64,000 nucleotides of DNA from CAYNRE01 sp964399535. Its GTDB lineage: Bacteria > Planctomycetota > Planctomycetia > Pirellulales > CAYNRE01. The notes under the pieces are model-generated. The model saw only the letters and a program-made list of their open reading frames with translations, was not told where the DNA came from and made no database searches. The translations under genes and the position numbers were made by a program. The stretch is taken from the NCBI GenBank assembly GCA_964399535.1, contig CAYNRE010000070.1:496001-560000 (forward strand), in the 5' to 3' direction. Positions 45,824-54,421 of the stretch are shown here, in pieces. Numbering within the stretch: the stretch's first letter is position 1; each line of letters opens with the position of its first letter.

Positions 45824-46453
45824 TCAGTATTGGCTGAGGCCGAAAAACGAATCGGTGGCCGCGTAGGCATCGCGTTGGCTGGCGTATTTGATCAGAAACA
45901 GCGCCTGCGGATCGAACACGTAGCGGTCTTCGGGGTCGTCTTCCGAGGTGAACCGCGAGAGGGGGCCCTGCGATTGCCTCTGCACAAACGCCAGCCACTG
46001 CCGATCGGGGGCGGTCCCGAGGAACATCCGCGACTCGGGCTTAAACCCGCCGAAGAAAAAATTGCGAGTCAGGGGGGCCATATGCAGGGTCATGGTGACG
46101 AAACAAAGCATGACCCAGGCGTTGACCAGTGCAAGCAGCCACCCCCCCAGGTTCTCGATTTGCTTGACGAACCGTACCCGGTATTTCGAGACCCCGCTGG
46201 TGGCCGTGCTGAACACCAAGAGCGCGACGGAGAAAATCAGCCAGATGGAGATAAAGTCGCCGAAGTAGCGGAAGTAACCGCTCTGCTCGATCAACAGGGC
46301 CGACAAGGGTTCGAAGAAATTGGTGGCCAGCAGCGCCGCGGTGACCAGGTTCACCAGGTTGATGGCGTTGCTCCAGAGCCCCTCTTGCCAAAGCGAGGCG
46401 CCCACGGCAAACAACACCCCCAGGAACACCAACAAGATCAACATGCTCAGCAT
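45824..46453 (-). CDS. CvpA-family membrane protein
   Basis: This encodes 209 residues with four hydrophobic segments (LSMLILLVFLGVLFAVGASL at the N-terminus; AINLVNLVTAALLATNFF; ISIWLIFSVALLVF; GGWLLALVNAWVMLCFVTM), the topology of CvpA (colicin V production) proteins, including the central Arg/Gly-rich amphipathic link. The cytoplasmic C-terminal 70 residues are specific to this branch. CvpA proteins are linked to envelope homeostasis and biofilm formation. It is the last gene of the hisF-pilT-PilB-like-cvpA unit, starting 3 nt after the stop of the previous gene, so co-expression with the pilus-type ATPase genes is likely. Confidence 0.8.
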   Translation of the reverse strand: MLSMLILLVFLGVLFAVGASLWQEGLWSNAINLVNLVTAALLATNFFEPLSALLIEQSGYFRYFGDFISIWLIFSVALLVFSTATSGVSKYRVRFVKQIENLGGWLLALVNAWVMLCFVTMTLHMAPLTRNFFFGGFKPESRMFLGTAPDRQWLAFVQRQSQGPLSRFTSEDDPEDRYVFDPQALFLIKYASQRDAYAATDSFFGLSQY

Positions 46454-46456
46454 GGC

Positions 46457-48196
46457 TTATTGTTCCTTCAGCACCCGGCTCAGTTCGGCCAGCGAAGTTA
46501 CGCCCTTGGCCACCAACAGCAGCCCTTCTTCCTGCAAGGTACGCATACCCGCCTTGCGCGCTTCCTGTCGAATCAGTTCCAGCTTGGGGGTCTTGGTCAG
46601 CACACCGCGGACCGAGTCGCCCACGATCATCACCTCGAAGAACGCGGTGCGTCCCAGGTAGCCCACCCCGGCACACTCAGGGCAGGGCTTTTCCGGGTTC
46701 TCGGGGGGCCGGTAAAAGGCCTCGATCTTGCCGGGAGGAATACCCAATTGCTTGAGTACTTGCGGGGGAGGGGGATAGGCCTCGCGGCAGTGTTCGCACA
46801 GCTTGCGAATCAGGCGCTCGTTGATCACCGCCGTCACCGCGCTGGCGAATTTGCCGGGAGTTCCCCCCAAGGCCATGACGCGCAGCAGGGCTTCGCTCGT
46901 ATCGCGGGCTCGGATCGCGCCGAAGATGAGCCGGTTTTCGGCCACCTGGTCGCAGAGTGCGTCGACCGTGGCGCCATCGACCAGATTGCGGCAGACAATC
47001 GCATCCGGATAGCTGCGGGCCACGCGCGGCAGAATGCTGGCCGGCGTCTCGCCGGCCGAGGCGTCGTAAGTCGAGATCACCACGTTTTCGATTGCCCGCT
47101 CCTTGGCCTTGGCCTCTTCCAGGCCGGCAAAGCTGCGAACGAATCGATCGGTGGTATTGACCAGCGCGTCGAACGTGGAGGTGAGCCCGCCGCCCGGCAG
47201 GGCTGAAACCACGATAAAGCCGGCCCGGGCCTCATAGGCTGGCCGCAATTGCTCGATCAGCTTTTCGCGGATGCCCAAGTCGGCCAACTTGGAGAACTTC
47301 ATCTTGCCGTCGTCAAAGGTGAGCACGGCCCGTTCGCCGGTCTTGGTTCCCTGCGAGGTAAGCCGGACCGTCAGCTTGGCCTTCTCGACCTTGGCCTTGA
47401 ACTCGCCAGACTGGCGAGCCCGGCGTTCCTCGGCCTTAAGACACGAGAGCGTTTTGAAGATGGCCAACAGGGCATCGCCGGTTTCACGATCGCGATTGTC
47501 GCCGTTGTGCCAGACGCCGTCGATTTGGTAGCGGACCGTCACCTCTTGGGGGGTGAAGTCCATCATGATCGAGTCGGCCCGATTGGCCAGGGCGTCGCTC
47601 AGCAATTCCTTGGAGAGCACAAAGGCGGGGCTTTGCCGGGCTAGGATCAGCTTGGCCTGGTTCTCTTGTTCGTTGGCGCCGCCGCTGGCGGAAAGCTCGA
47701 TCGGTGGACCGGCCTCGTAGCCGGCGCGGCGCTCGACCGGAATGTTGAACCCGATGGCGTTCAGCCGCTCGGCGATGAGGAACCGCAGGTGGTCCCAGGT
47801 AAGCACCCGCTCGTGGGGCAAGAGTTGGGCGTTGCGATGGCGAATGTATAGGCCCAGCGGCACCCAGTGGGCGATTAACAGCAGCGGCAGGCTCACCCAG
47901 AAGATGGGAATGAACCAACTGAGCACGAACAGGGTGAAGTAGGGGAAGACCAGCAGCGGGTTCCACCGCAGGTAGTTGAGCCGATACTTCTGGGCGTCGA
48001 CGTTCGCCCAATCGGTCGTGGCCACCCAGAGCAGGAAGTCGAGCCAGGCCAGGGCGATTTTCACCCAGTTCAGGTACAACCCCGGCCCGCGCTCGAATTG
48101 CACGGTGGGGAAGGGGGCATCCTGGGCCCACACCTCGGCGCAGCCCGAATGCCCCAAGACGACCGCGATGCCGACCGCCAACAACCACCTGCGCAT
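46457..48196 (-). CDS. GspE/PilB-family protein with membrane anchor and degenerate ATPase site
   Basis: This encodes 579 residues; the ATG at 48196 overlaps the pilT stop (TGATG). Unlike normal PilB/GspE, it begins with a signal/anchor (MRRWLLAVGIAVVLGHSG) and two more membrane helices at about 45-60 and 82-120. The N1E/N2E-like and ATPase domains follow. The Walker A loop, normally G-P-T-G-S-G-K-T, reads SALPGGGLTSTF with Leu338 at the lysine position; the Walker B/catalytic Glu region (DVIMVGEIRD in relatives) reads DAIVCRNLVD. The zinc tetracysteine (CEHC ... CPEC) is kept. The protein most likely cannot hydrolyse ATP and may be a membrane platform or regulator partnering PilT. The family placement is sure, the function is inference. 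Confidence 0.85.
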   Translation of the reverse strand: MRRWLLAVGIAVVLGHSGCAEVWAQDAPFPTVQFERGPGLYLNWVKIALAWLDFLLWVATTDWANVDAQKYRLNYLRWNPLLVFPYFTLFVLSWFIPIFWVSLPLLLIAHWVPLGLYIRHRNAQLLPHERVLTWDHLRFLIAERLNAIGFNIPVERRAGYEAGPPIELSASGGANEQENQAKLILARQSPAFVLSKELLSDALANRADSIMMDFTPQEVTVRYQIDGVWHNGDNRDRETGDALLAIFKTLSCLKAEERRARQSGEFKAKVEKAKLTVRLTSQGTKTGERAVLTFDDGKMKFSKLADLGIREKLIEQLRPAYEARAGFIVVSALPGGGLTSTFDALVNTTDRFVRSFAGLEEAKAKERAIENVVISTYDASAGETPASILPRVARSYPDAIVCRNLVDGATVDALCDQVAENRLIFGAIRARDTSEALLRVMALGGTPGKFASAVTAVINERLIRKLCEHCREAYPPPPQVLKQLGIPPGKIEAFYRPPENPEKPCPECAGVGYLGRTAFFEVMIVGDSVRGVLTKTPKLELIRQEARKAGMRTLQEEGLLLVAKGVTSLAELSRVLKEQ

Positions 48197-49347
48197 CAGA
48201 GAATTCCGGGAGCCCGCACTTCGATGCCCTTGAGGGCCATCTTCAGGGCGTCGACGTTGGGTGCTACCTCGAAGGCGGTTGCGCGGTCGATTAGTTCCGA
48301 ATTGACCAGTTCCTTGAGGCTCATGGTGAAATCTTGCATGCCTTCGCTGGCGCACATGCGAATGGCATCGGCCAACCGTTCGTCCTTCCCTTCGAGCACC
48401 AGCTTGCGCACGGTGGGGTTGAAGGCCATCACCTCGACGGTCGGCACCCGGCCCACCCCCTCCTTGATCGAAGGGAGCAGCTTCTGGGCCACGATCCCCT
48501 TCATGTTAAAGGCAATGGCGCTGCGCAGGGCGTTGTGCATGTCTTGCGGGAACAAGTCGAGAATACGCCCGATGGTGGTCGGCGCACTCGAGGCGTGAAT
48601 GGTTCCGAACACCAGGTGGCCCGTCTCGGCCGCGTGAATAGCGGTGAGAAAGGTTTCCTTGTCGCGCATTTCGCCCACCAGCATCACGTCGGGGTCTTCG
48701 CGGACGGCGTGCTTCATGCCGATTTCGAAATTCACCACGTCGGAACCAACTTCGCGCTGGTTGATCAAACACTTCTCTTCCGTGAACACGAATTCGATCG
48801 GATCTTCCAGGGTGAGAATATGTTTGCGGTAGTTGCGGTTGATCCAGTTGAGCATCGAGGCGATCGTGGTGCTCTTGCCCGAGCCCGTTACCCCGGCCAA
48901 CAGCACCATGCCCTGGTCGAACTTGCACAGATCTTCCATGATCGGGGGCAGGTTCAACCCCTCGAAGTTGGGAATCCAGTTGTTCACGCGCCGGGCCACC
49001 AGCCCCACGTGGCCAAGCTGCTGCAGCAGGTTCACGCGAAATCGCCAGGTAACGCCGTCGACCTCGCAGGTATGGGCGAAGTCGGCTCCGCCGGTTTCGT
49101 CGAAGATGCGGCGGTTGCGCTCGTCCATCATGGGAAATAACAGCGAAACCATCTCTTCGTCGTCGATCGGGTCGCGATTCAGCGGGCGCAGGCTGCCGTT
49201 GACGCGAATAATCGGGGGGCGGCCCACCTTCAGGTGCAAGTCGCTCCCTTTGTGGCGCACCAGCGCCCGAAACAAATTGTCGACCGCCAGTTCCTTTTTC
49301 TTCTTTAGGAACCGCTCGATCGATTTGTCTGCCGTGGCCGTGGCCAT
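48196..49347 (-). CDS. pilT: PilT-type twitching motility ATPase
   Basis: This encodes 383 residues, the length of PilT. Canonical motifs are intact: Walker A GVTGSGKS at 152-159, the Asp box ILTLEDPIEFVF, Walker B DPDVMLVGEMRDKET, the His box HLVFGTIHASSAPTTIGRIL, and the C-terminal AIRM-like motif (ADAIRMCASEGMQDF). PilT hexamers depolymerise type IV pili, driving retraction; the window also encodes two prepilin-type DUF1559 proteins. It sits 18 bp downstream of hisF and overlaps the following PilB-like gene by one base. A PilU-like role (needing PilT elsewhere) cannot be excluded. Confidence 0.93.
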   Translation of the reverse strand: MATATADKSIERFLKKKKELAVDNLFRALVRHKGSDLHLKVGRPPIIRVNGSLRPLNRDPIDDEEMVSLLFPMMDERNRRIFDETGGADFAHTCEVDGVTWRFRVNLLQQLGHVGLVARRVNNWIPNFEGLNLPPIMEDLCKFDQGMVLLAGVTGSGKSTTIASMLNWINRNYRKHILTLEDPIEFVFTEEKCLINQREVGSDVVNFEIGMKHAVREDPDVMLVGEMRDKETFLTAIHAAETGHLVFGTIHASSAPTTIGRILDLFPQDMHNALRSAIAFNMKGIVAQKLLPSIKEGVGRVPTVEVMAFNPTVRKLVLEGKDERLADAIRMCASEGMQDFTMSLKELVNSELIDRATAFEVAPNVDALKMALKGIEVRAPGIL

Positions 49348-49365
49348 CGATTGCTCTCCGAGCCG

Positions 49366-50139
49366 TCAGGCGGCCAGTCGCACCGGGATGCCCCGCGCGG
49401 CCATCACCTGTTTGGTTTCTCGAATCGAGTACTGGCCGTAGTGAAAGATACTGGCGGCCAGAGCCGCGTCGGCATGGCCTTTGAGGATCGCCTCGGCCAG
49501 GTGCTCGGGCCGCCCTGCGCCACCGCTGGCCACGACCGGAATGCCCACCGCCTGGCTCACCGCGGCCGTGATCTCCAGGTCGTAGCCGTCCTGGGTTCCG
49601 TCGGCATCCATCGAGGTCAACACGATCTCGCCAGCCCCGAGCCGCTCGACCTGGCGGGCCCAGGCCACCGCTTCCAGCCCGGTACCAACCCGGCCGCCGT
49701 TGATATGAACTTCCCAAAATTCGTGGCCGTCGCGCATCACCCGCTTGGGGTCGATGTTCACCACAATACACTGGCTGCCGAATCGCCGGGCCGCCTGGCG
49801 GACAAAATCGGGGTCGCGCGGCGCCGCCGAGTTGATCGAAACCTTGTCGCACCCGGCGTTGAGCAATTCGCGAATGTCGGCGATGGTTCGAATGCCCCCC
49901 CCCACCGTGAGCGGCATGAAAACCACCTCGGCCGTACGCCGGACCACGTCGAGCAAAATTGCCCGCTCTTCATGGCTGGCCGTAATGTCGAGGAAAACCA
50001 GCTCGTCGGCCCCCTCGGCCTCGTAGCGGGTGGCCACCTCGACCGGATCGCCCGCGTCGCGCAGGTTCAAGAAGTTCGTCCCCTTCACTACGCGTCCCTG
50101 GTGGACGTCGAGGCACGGGATCACGCGTTTGGCCAACAT
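49366..50139 (-). CDS. hisF: Imidazole glycerol phosphate synthase cyclase subunit HisF
   Basis: This encodes 257 residues, normal for HisF. The (beta-alpha)8 barrel landmarks are present: LAKRVIPCLDVHQGRVVKG with the catalytic Asp11, TVGGGIRTIADIRELLNAGC, IVVNIDPKR with the second catalytic Asp (about residue 130) and PVVASGGAGRPEHLAEAI. HisF converts PRFAR plus ammonia (supplied by HisH) to IGP and AICAR in histidine biosynthesis. No other his gene is near. It heads an operon with pilT, a PilB-like gene and cvpA; such an odd combination suggests shared transcription, not shared function. Confidence 0.97.
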   Translation of the reverse strand: MLAKRVIPCLDVHQGRVVKGTNFLNLRDAGDPVEVATRYEAEGADELVFLDITASHEERAILLDVVRRTAEVVFMPLTVGGGIRTIADIRELLNAGCDKVSINSAAPRDPDFVRQAARRFGSQCIVVNIDPKRVMRDGHEFWEVHINGGRVGTGLEAVAWARQVERLGAGEIVLTSMDADGTQDGYDLEITAAVSQAVGIPVVASGGAGRPEHLAEAILKGHADAALAASIFHYGQYSIRETKQVMAARGIPVRLAA

Positions 50140-50487
50140 GGTCGCGCAGCCAGAGTGTGGAGGGGAGGGCCGGCCTGGAACCGTTCCGGGGGGGTCTAAC
50201 GAGGAAGTTAGGTGGGCCCAGCCGCCCGATGGCCAACATCGGGCAAACCCTCACTCTAAACTGACTTAGATTCACGGTCAACGGGCGGCCTCCTTCCGGT
50301 CGGGCCTGGTCCCGCGGCCAGCCGTTTCGGCCCGAAAAGCACCTCCGATCGCCGCGCGAAGCGATTTCGGCGCCCCTGCGATTCGCCCCGGCGCGGTTTG
50401 GGTCAACGGGCGCCGACACTATACTGAGCTTCGCGGGAGAAACCAAACCGCTTCGTCGCCGCAACCATTTCCAAGGAACACAATACG
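50140..50487. other. Divergent intergenic region
   Basis: 350 bp between hisF and the SGNH-like gene, so promoters for both should lie here. I see no strong box pair. AAGGA at 50473-50477 precedes the TTG start at 50488. Confidence 0.4.
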
Positions 50488-52125
50488 TTGCCTTCGCCCC
50501 CCCGGCGGCAACGCCGGTTGCTCGTAGTCGTTCCGGCTGTGACGATGGCCCTGGCCGGCATGGCAACTATCGGGGGTGCCTGGGGTCTGGACAACGTTGC
50601 CCTGTTGGGCGGCCCGCAACGGCTGGACTCGCGCTTCTTCGTCGCGATGGGCGTGCTCGGCCCTCTGGCCACGCTTGGGCTGATGCTCAGGGACCACCGC
50701 TGGGTGCTCCCCGGATTGATCCTGGTTTCGACCGCGGCAAGTTTGGTTTGGATCGGACGTCGCCCCCCGGCTCGGGGTGACCGAGTAATGCAGCCGGCTG
50801 GCGAGTTTAGCCGCGTCTACTCCAGTGCGGTTGATTGGATGGAACCAGGCTCGCGGACCGACGCGTGGCTCGGTGTGCTTGGCCGGCAGGGGGGCAGCTA
50901 CCGACAACATCACCGCGACTTCGACGTGACCTACACTCACGATGCCGCCGGTTTTCGTGCCACGCCACCTCCGAAGATTCAGCCCCCGCGGGGCCTGATC
51001 GCGTTCGTCGGTTGTTCGTATACCTATGGAGTCGGTGTCGCTGACTCCGAAGTATTCACTTCGATCCTTGCCAGAGAGGCCTGGCCCGATTACCGCGTCC
51101 GAAACGTCGCCTACTCGGCCTGGGGGACTCGACAGGCGCTGCAGGCAGTGAAAAGTCTGCTTGCGGAATCGCCTCCGCCCGACGCGATCGTCTATTGCAT
51201 GATTGTCGACCACCTCAAACGCAATTTTCATCGGGCGTCGTGGTACAGTCGAGTTTTGCTGGAATACCCAGATTTCCAAATCGTCGATGGCCGACCAGTG
51301 TTTGTCGGCATTCACACGCTCGATGGACCAAAACAACCCGACTCACCCGCCCTCGCGAGGACGGAAGAGTCGTTCACGCGAGTGCTCATTTGCGAGATGC
51401 AGCGGCTTTGCGTCGAAGCCGGCGTCGACTTTGCGGTTGCCTTGCTCGACGACGAGGAACACAACCGCCGACGCCGGGTAACGGCAGGGCTTGGTTGCCC
51501 CACGTTCGACTATGCCAACGTGTCGCAACAATATTACCCAATCGATGCGCACCCGAACCCCACTTGGCACCGCTGGATGGCCCAGGCTTTCTCCAGCGAC
51601 GCGGGTCTCGCCCGAGCCCTGGGAATGCCCGATCTTTATCGGCCGAAATCGGTATCACTGCCCGAGGGCGAACCGTCGCCGGCTTTCCTGCGGAGCCACG
51701 ACTCGCGCGCGGAGTTGCAATACACGGTGCTCGGCGATACTCCGCGTGGTTGGCGATTCGAACGAATCCCCGTTTCGGAAACTGGGTCCTATCTGCGGAT
51801 CGTGAGCCGATACCACACTTTTGAGCCGGGGCGACGCTACGAAGTGCGATTCGAAGCAGCCTCGAACGCTCCGGTCGAATTGATCGTAGAAGTTCAAGAA
51901 ACCAACGATCGCTGGAAGCCGCTGGCCGATTCGCGAGCGATCACCGTCCAGCCTGGCCCGGCTGGATACCGGGTCGAGCTAACGCCGAAGGTGGGCTCGC
52001 GTCGGGCGACAATGAGCATCGTGGTGCCCAGCATCGAGCAACCGCTGGAGATTCGCGATGTGCGTTCCTACTGCGATAGCGAGCCCTGGAGGCCCTTGGC
52101 CTGGACGCCCGGCCCGCCCGAATAG
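50488..52125 (+). CDS. SGNH/GDSL-like hydrolase with N-terminal membrane helices
   Basis: This encodes 545 residues from a TTG start (AAGGA 10 nt upstream; no ATG gives a better start). Three hydrophobic segments lie in the first 95 residues (RLLVVVPAVTMALAGMATIG, FFVAMGVLGPLATLGLML, PGLILVSTAASLVWIG). Then a domain begins with FVGCSYTYGVGVADSEVF, which parallels block I (GDS) of SGNH hydrolases with Cys-Ser in place of Asp-Ser, and ends with the block V-like PIDAHPNPTWHRWMAQAF (D-x-H). Proteins of this pattern are O-acetyl or acyl esterases/transferases of cell-surface glycans. Residues about 400-540 form a beta-rich C-terminal domain (carbohydrate-binding-like, with EVRFEAASNAPVELIVEVQE). 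The gene stands alone. Confidence 0.78.
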   Translation: MPSPPRRQRRLLVVVPAVTMALAGMATIGGAWGLDNVALLGGPQRLDSRFFVAMGVLGPLATLGLMLRDHRWVLPGLILVSTAASLVWIGRRPPARGDRVMQPAGEFSRVYSSAVDWMEPGSRTDAWLGVLGRQGGSYRQHHRDFDVTYTHDAAGFRATPPPKIQPPRGLIAFVGCSYTYGVGVADSEVFTSILAREAWPDYRVRNVAYSAWGTRQALQAVKSLLAESPPPDAIVYCMIVDHLKRNFHRASWYSRVLLEYPDFQIVDGRPVFVGIHTLDGPKQPDSPALARTEESFTRVLICEMQRLCVEAGVDFAVALLDDEEHNRRRRVTAGLGCPTFDYANVSQQYYPIDAHPNPTWHRWMAQAFSSDAGLARALGMPDLYRPKSVSLPEGEPSPAFLRSHDSRAELQYTVLGDTPRGWRFERIPVSETGSYLRIVSRYHTFEPGRRYEVRFEAASNAPVELIVEVQETNDRWKPLADSRAITVQPGPAGYRVELTPKVGSRRATMSIVVPSIEQPLEIRDVRSYCDSEPWRPLAWTPGPPE

Positions 52126-52165
52126 GCCCGAGGCCCGCGCCGCCCCGATAAACCAAGATCGCCCT

Positions 52166-53272
52166 TTAGCGCGATCGCGTCCTGCTCGGCCGCGAGCCGC
52201 TGGGCGCGGCTGGCTCGCTGGGGGCCAGGAACCCGCATCGGCGAAACACCCGAGCCGAATCGGTCGAGCCTAGGTAATCGAACAGCGCTTGGGCTTCGGC
52301 CTTGGCCTGTCCTCGCCGGGTCAGGGCGGCGTAGTATTCGACCGAGGCCTGGCGTGGGCGAACCGCCAACGCGATTCGCCGGGGGTCGAGCCGTGCGGCA
52401 TCGCTCGAAAACACGATGCCGACCGTCGCCTGGCCGGCGTCGAGCGCCGTGACCACGCTCCGCGAGTTGTCGACCAGCACCAGTTTCGGCGCCAACCGCT
52501 GGTAGAGCCCCAACCCTTCCAAGTAGTCGCGGGTACATCGTCCCAGCGGAGCCGCCGGCTCGGCCACCACCACACGGTGGATTCTGTCGGTGAGCATCTC
52601 GGCTGCCCGTCGCAGCCGGAACTTGCCCGGCTCAGCGGCGACGATCGAAAGCGAGTTCACCGCCAGAGGGTGGCGAGCACCGGGCTGCACGGCCCCCGCG
52701 TCGGCCAGGCGGCTCAGATGCAGTTCGTCGGCCGAGAGAAACAGATCGACCGGGGCCCCCCCCAAGATGTAGTCGGCTAGTTCGTTGGAAGCCCCGAACA
52801 CGGCCCGCACCTGCACGGCCGGCTGGCGCAAGGCGTAGTCGGTGAGCAACTGGCCAACGACTTCCTGCAAGCTAATGGCGGCCGAGAGATGGATACAGGT
52901 GAGCTGGTCGGTGGGAATTCGCAGGGCGCCGGGCAAGGCCGCCGCGGCGGCAGCATGCAGATCGCGGTCCAGCCGTTCAAAAGCGGCCAGCGCGAGTTGT
53001 CCCTGATCGGTCAGCCGCGCGCCCCCGCCGCGCCGCCCGCCAACCGCCGACTCGACAAGCGGCTCGCCCGCCCCCTCGTTCATCGCTTGCACCAGCACCC
53101 AAGCGTGGCGATACGAAATGCCGATCTCGCGGGCCGCGGCGCTTATGCTTCGCAAGCGGGCGATCGCCCTGAGCAGATCGGCTCGGTCGGGCCCCACCAC
53201 CGGCTGGTCGCCTCGCGCTAGCCAGGCGCGCACACCGACCGACCAAGGCAAACTTCGCTGGGGCTCAGTCAT
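52166..53272 (-). CDS. ModE-type HTH fused to a ModA-like substrate-binding domain
   Basis: This encodes 368 residues without any signal peptide. Residues about 20-110 are a LysR/ModE-type winged helix: LLRAIARLRSISAAAREIGI, SYRHAWVLVQAMNEGAGEPL and the ModE-specific VGGRRGGGARLTDQG. Residues about 120-350 are a periplasmic-binding-type fold as in ModA/TupA (LSAAISLQEVVGQLLTDY, GASNELADYILGGAPVDLFL, SADELHLSRLADAG and NSLSIVAAEPGKFR). In the family ModA binds molybdate or tungstate; here the domain is cytosolic and would sense the oxyanion directly for the HTH. The window also has a molybdoenzyme (9681-10952). No modBC genes are adjacent. It is a one-component regulator of oxyanion uptake or cofactor genes by inference. 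Confidence 0.85.
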   Translation of the reverse strand: MTEPQRSLPWSVGVRAWLARGDQPVVGPDRADLLRAIARLRSISAAAREIGISYRHAWVLVQAMNEGAGEPLVESAVGGRRGGGARLTDQGQLALAAFERLDRDLHAAAAAALPGALRIPTDQLTCIHLSAAISLQEVVGQLLTDYALRQPAVQVRAVFGASNELADYILGGAPVDLFLSADELHLSRLADAGAVQPGARHPLAVNSLSIVAAEPGKFRLRRAAEMLTDRIHRVVVAEPAAPLGRCTRDYLEGLGLYQRLAPKLVLVDNSRSVVTALDAGQATVGIVFSSDAARLDPRRIALAVRPRQASVEYYAALTRRGQAKAEAQALFDYLGSTDSARVFRRCGFLAPSEPAAPSGSRPSRTRSR

Positions 53273-53618
53273 CAGTCACCGAAAGATCGGAAAGGCCGGA
53301 GAGGAAGAACCGGACGGTAAATCATGGCTCACCCCCCGGGGCTCGCGTGGTTCTGCCGGCCGCCAGGCGCGACAAGTTGCCATCGGCCCGGGGCGACCGG
53401 AGCCTGGGCTGCGGGCTTCACTCTGGCAGTCGACCTTAGCTCGGCCCCGCGGCAGGGTCAAACCGGGCGCCGGCGGGCCGCGACCGGCGATTGACAAGAG
53501 CTCCCTCACGATTAGACTTAGCCGTTATAACCATTTGGGAATAGCGATTGGTCCCCGGCCGACCGGGGGCGCGGTCACCTCGCACTGGCATACGACGTCA
53601 CCACGCAAAAGGACCCGG
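53273..53618. other. Divergent intergenic region
   Basis: 345 bp between the fusion regulator and the DNRLRE gene. An A+T-rich patch at about 53500-53545 includes CGTTATAACC, which resembles half of a ModE operator (CGTTATAT), but I see no second half. AAAAGGA at 53607-53613 is the ribosome binding site of the next gene. Confidence 0.4.
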
Positions 53619-54413
53619 ATGATGCACCGCTCGAAGGCTCGCTCGGTATGGCTTTTGCTCGCCGCAGTCGGTTGCCCCTGGGTGGCCCATGGCGCTACGG
53701 TGGGCTCGGTCTCGCTAATCCCCAACCAAGACAGCACCATTTTCTTTGAGTCGAACAACGCCTTCGGCGGTGGCGACGTGATGCTGGTCGGCAACAACAA
53801 TGCGACGGGCCCCACCGGCAATCCGCGCCGGGCGCTTCTGGAATTCGACTTAACGGGAGCACTTCCCGCCGGTGCCGTGGTGACCGACGTGGCGTTAACC
53901 CTGCACTTGGATGGTTCCGGCCCCACCGCGGGAAATCGGACTCTTGCGCTGCATCGGCTTACCTCGAGTTGGGACAGCGGCAGCTCGGGAACCGGCGGAG
54001 CCGGCGGCGGGGGAGGGCAGGGGGTCGCCCCGGCGCCCGGCGACGTTACCTGGAACTTCCGTAGCTACAACGACCAAGCCTGGTCGACCGCCGGGGGCGA
54101 TTTCGTGGCCGCTTCGAGCGCCACTCTGTCGGTGGGCACGAACGTGGGTTACTACACTTGGGCCACCACCGCGGCACTGGTGGCCGACGTGAACGGCTGG
54201 CTGGCCGATCCCGCGAGCAACTTCGGGTGGATCCTCCTGGGAGAGGAGGCGGCCAAAGGGGCGGTGCGGCGGTTCGATTCGGTCGAGCGAAGCGAACCGA
54301 GTTACCGTCCGGTGCTGCGGATTGGCTACACCGTGGTGCCCGAGCCGGCCGGGTACCAACTATTGGCGGCAGCCGCGCTGGCGCTAACTGTGGTGCGGCG
54401 TTTGCGAAGGTAG
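53619..54413 (+). CDS. DNRLRE-domain PEP-CTERM protein
   Basis: This encodes 264 residues; two ATGs in a row (53619, 53622) follow AAAAGGA, the second with better spacing. A signal peptide (about 1-25, cleaved after AHG-A) is followed by a DNRLRE-type beta domain of fibrillar, collagen-binding-like surface proteins: VSLIPNQDSTIFFESNN, NPRRALLEFDLTGALPAGAV, TLHLDGSGPTAGNRTLALHR and the final SVERSEPSYRPVLRIGY. A Gly-rich insert GTGGAGGGGGQG interrupts it. The C-terminus VVPEPAGYQLLAAAALALTV with VRRLRR is a PEP-CTERM signal. It lies 8 bp before a DUF1559 gene, so both are surely one transcript. Confidence 0.88.
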   Translation: MMHRSKARSVWLLLAAVGCPWVAHGATVGSVSLIPNQDSTIFFESNNAFGGGDVMLVGNNNATGPTGNPRRALLEFDLTGALPAGAVVTDVALTLHLDGSGPTAGNRTLALHRLTSSWDSGSSGTGGAGGGGGQGVAPAPGDVTWNFRSYNDQAWSTAGGDFVAASSATLSVGTNVGYYTWATTAALVADVNGWLADPASNFGWILLGEEAAKGAVRRFDSVERSEPSYRPVLRIGYTVVPEPAGYQLLAAAALALTVVRRLRR

Positions 54414-54421
54414 CCAAGCCT

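Noticed and set aside
45725..47206. A 493-codon forward frame antisense to cvpA and the PilB-like gene
   Set aside because: The reverse-strand proteins have clear family motifs and operon spacing; the forward frame is a low-complexity shadow.
53500..53545. A ModE operator upstream of the DNRLRE gene
   Set aside because: Only a half-site (CGTTATAACC) is visible; without the second half it is too weak to list.
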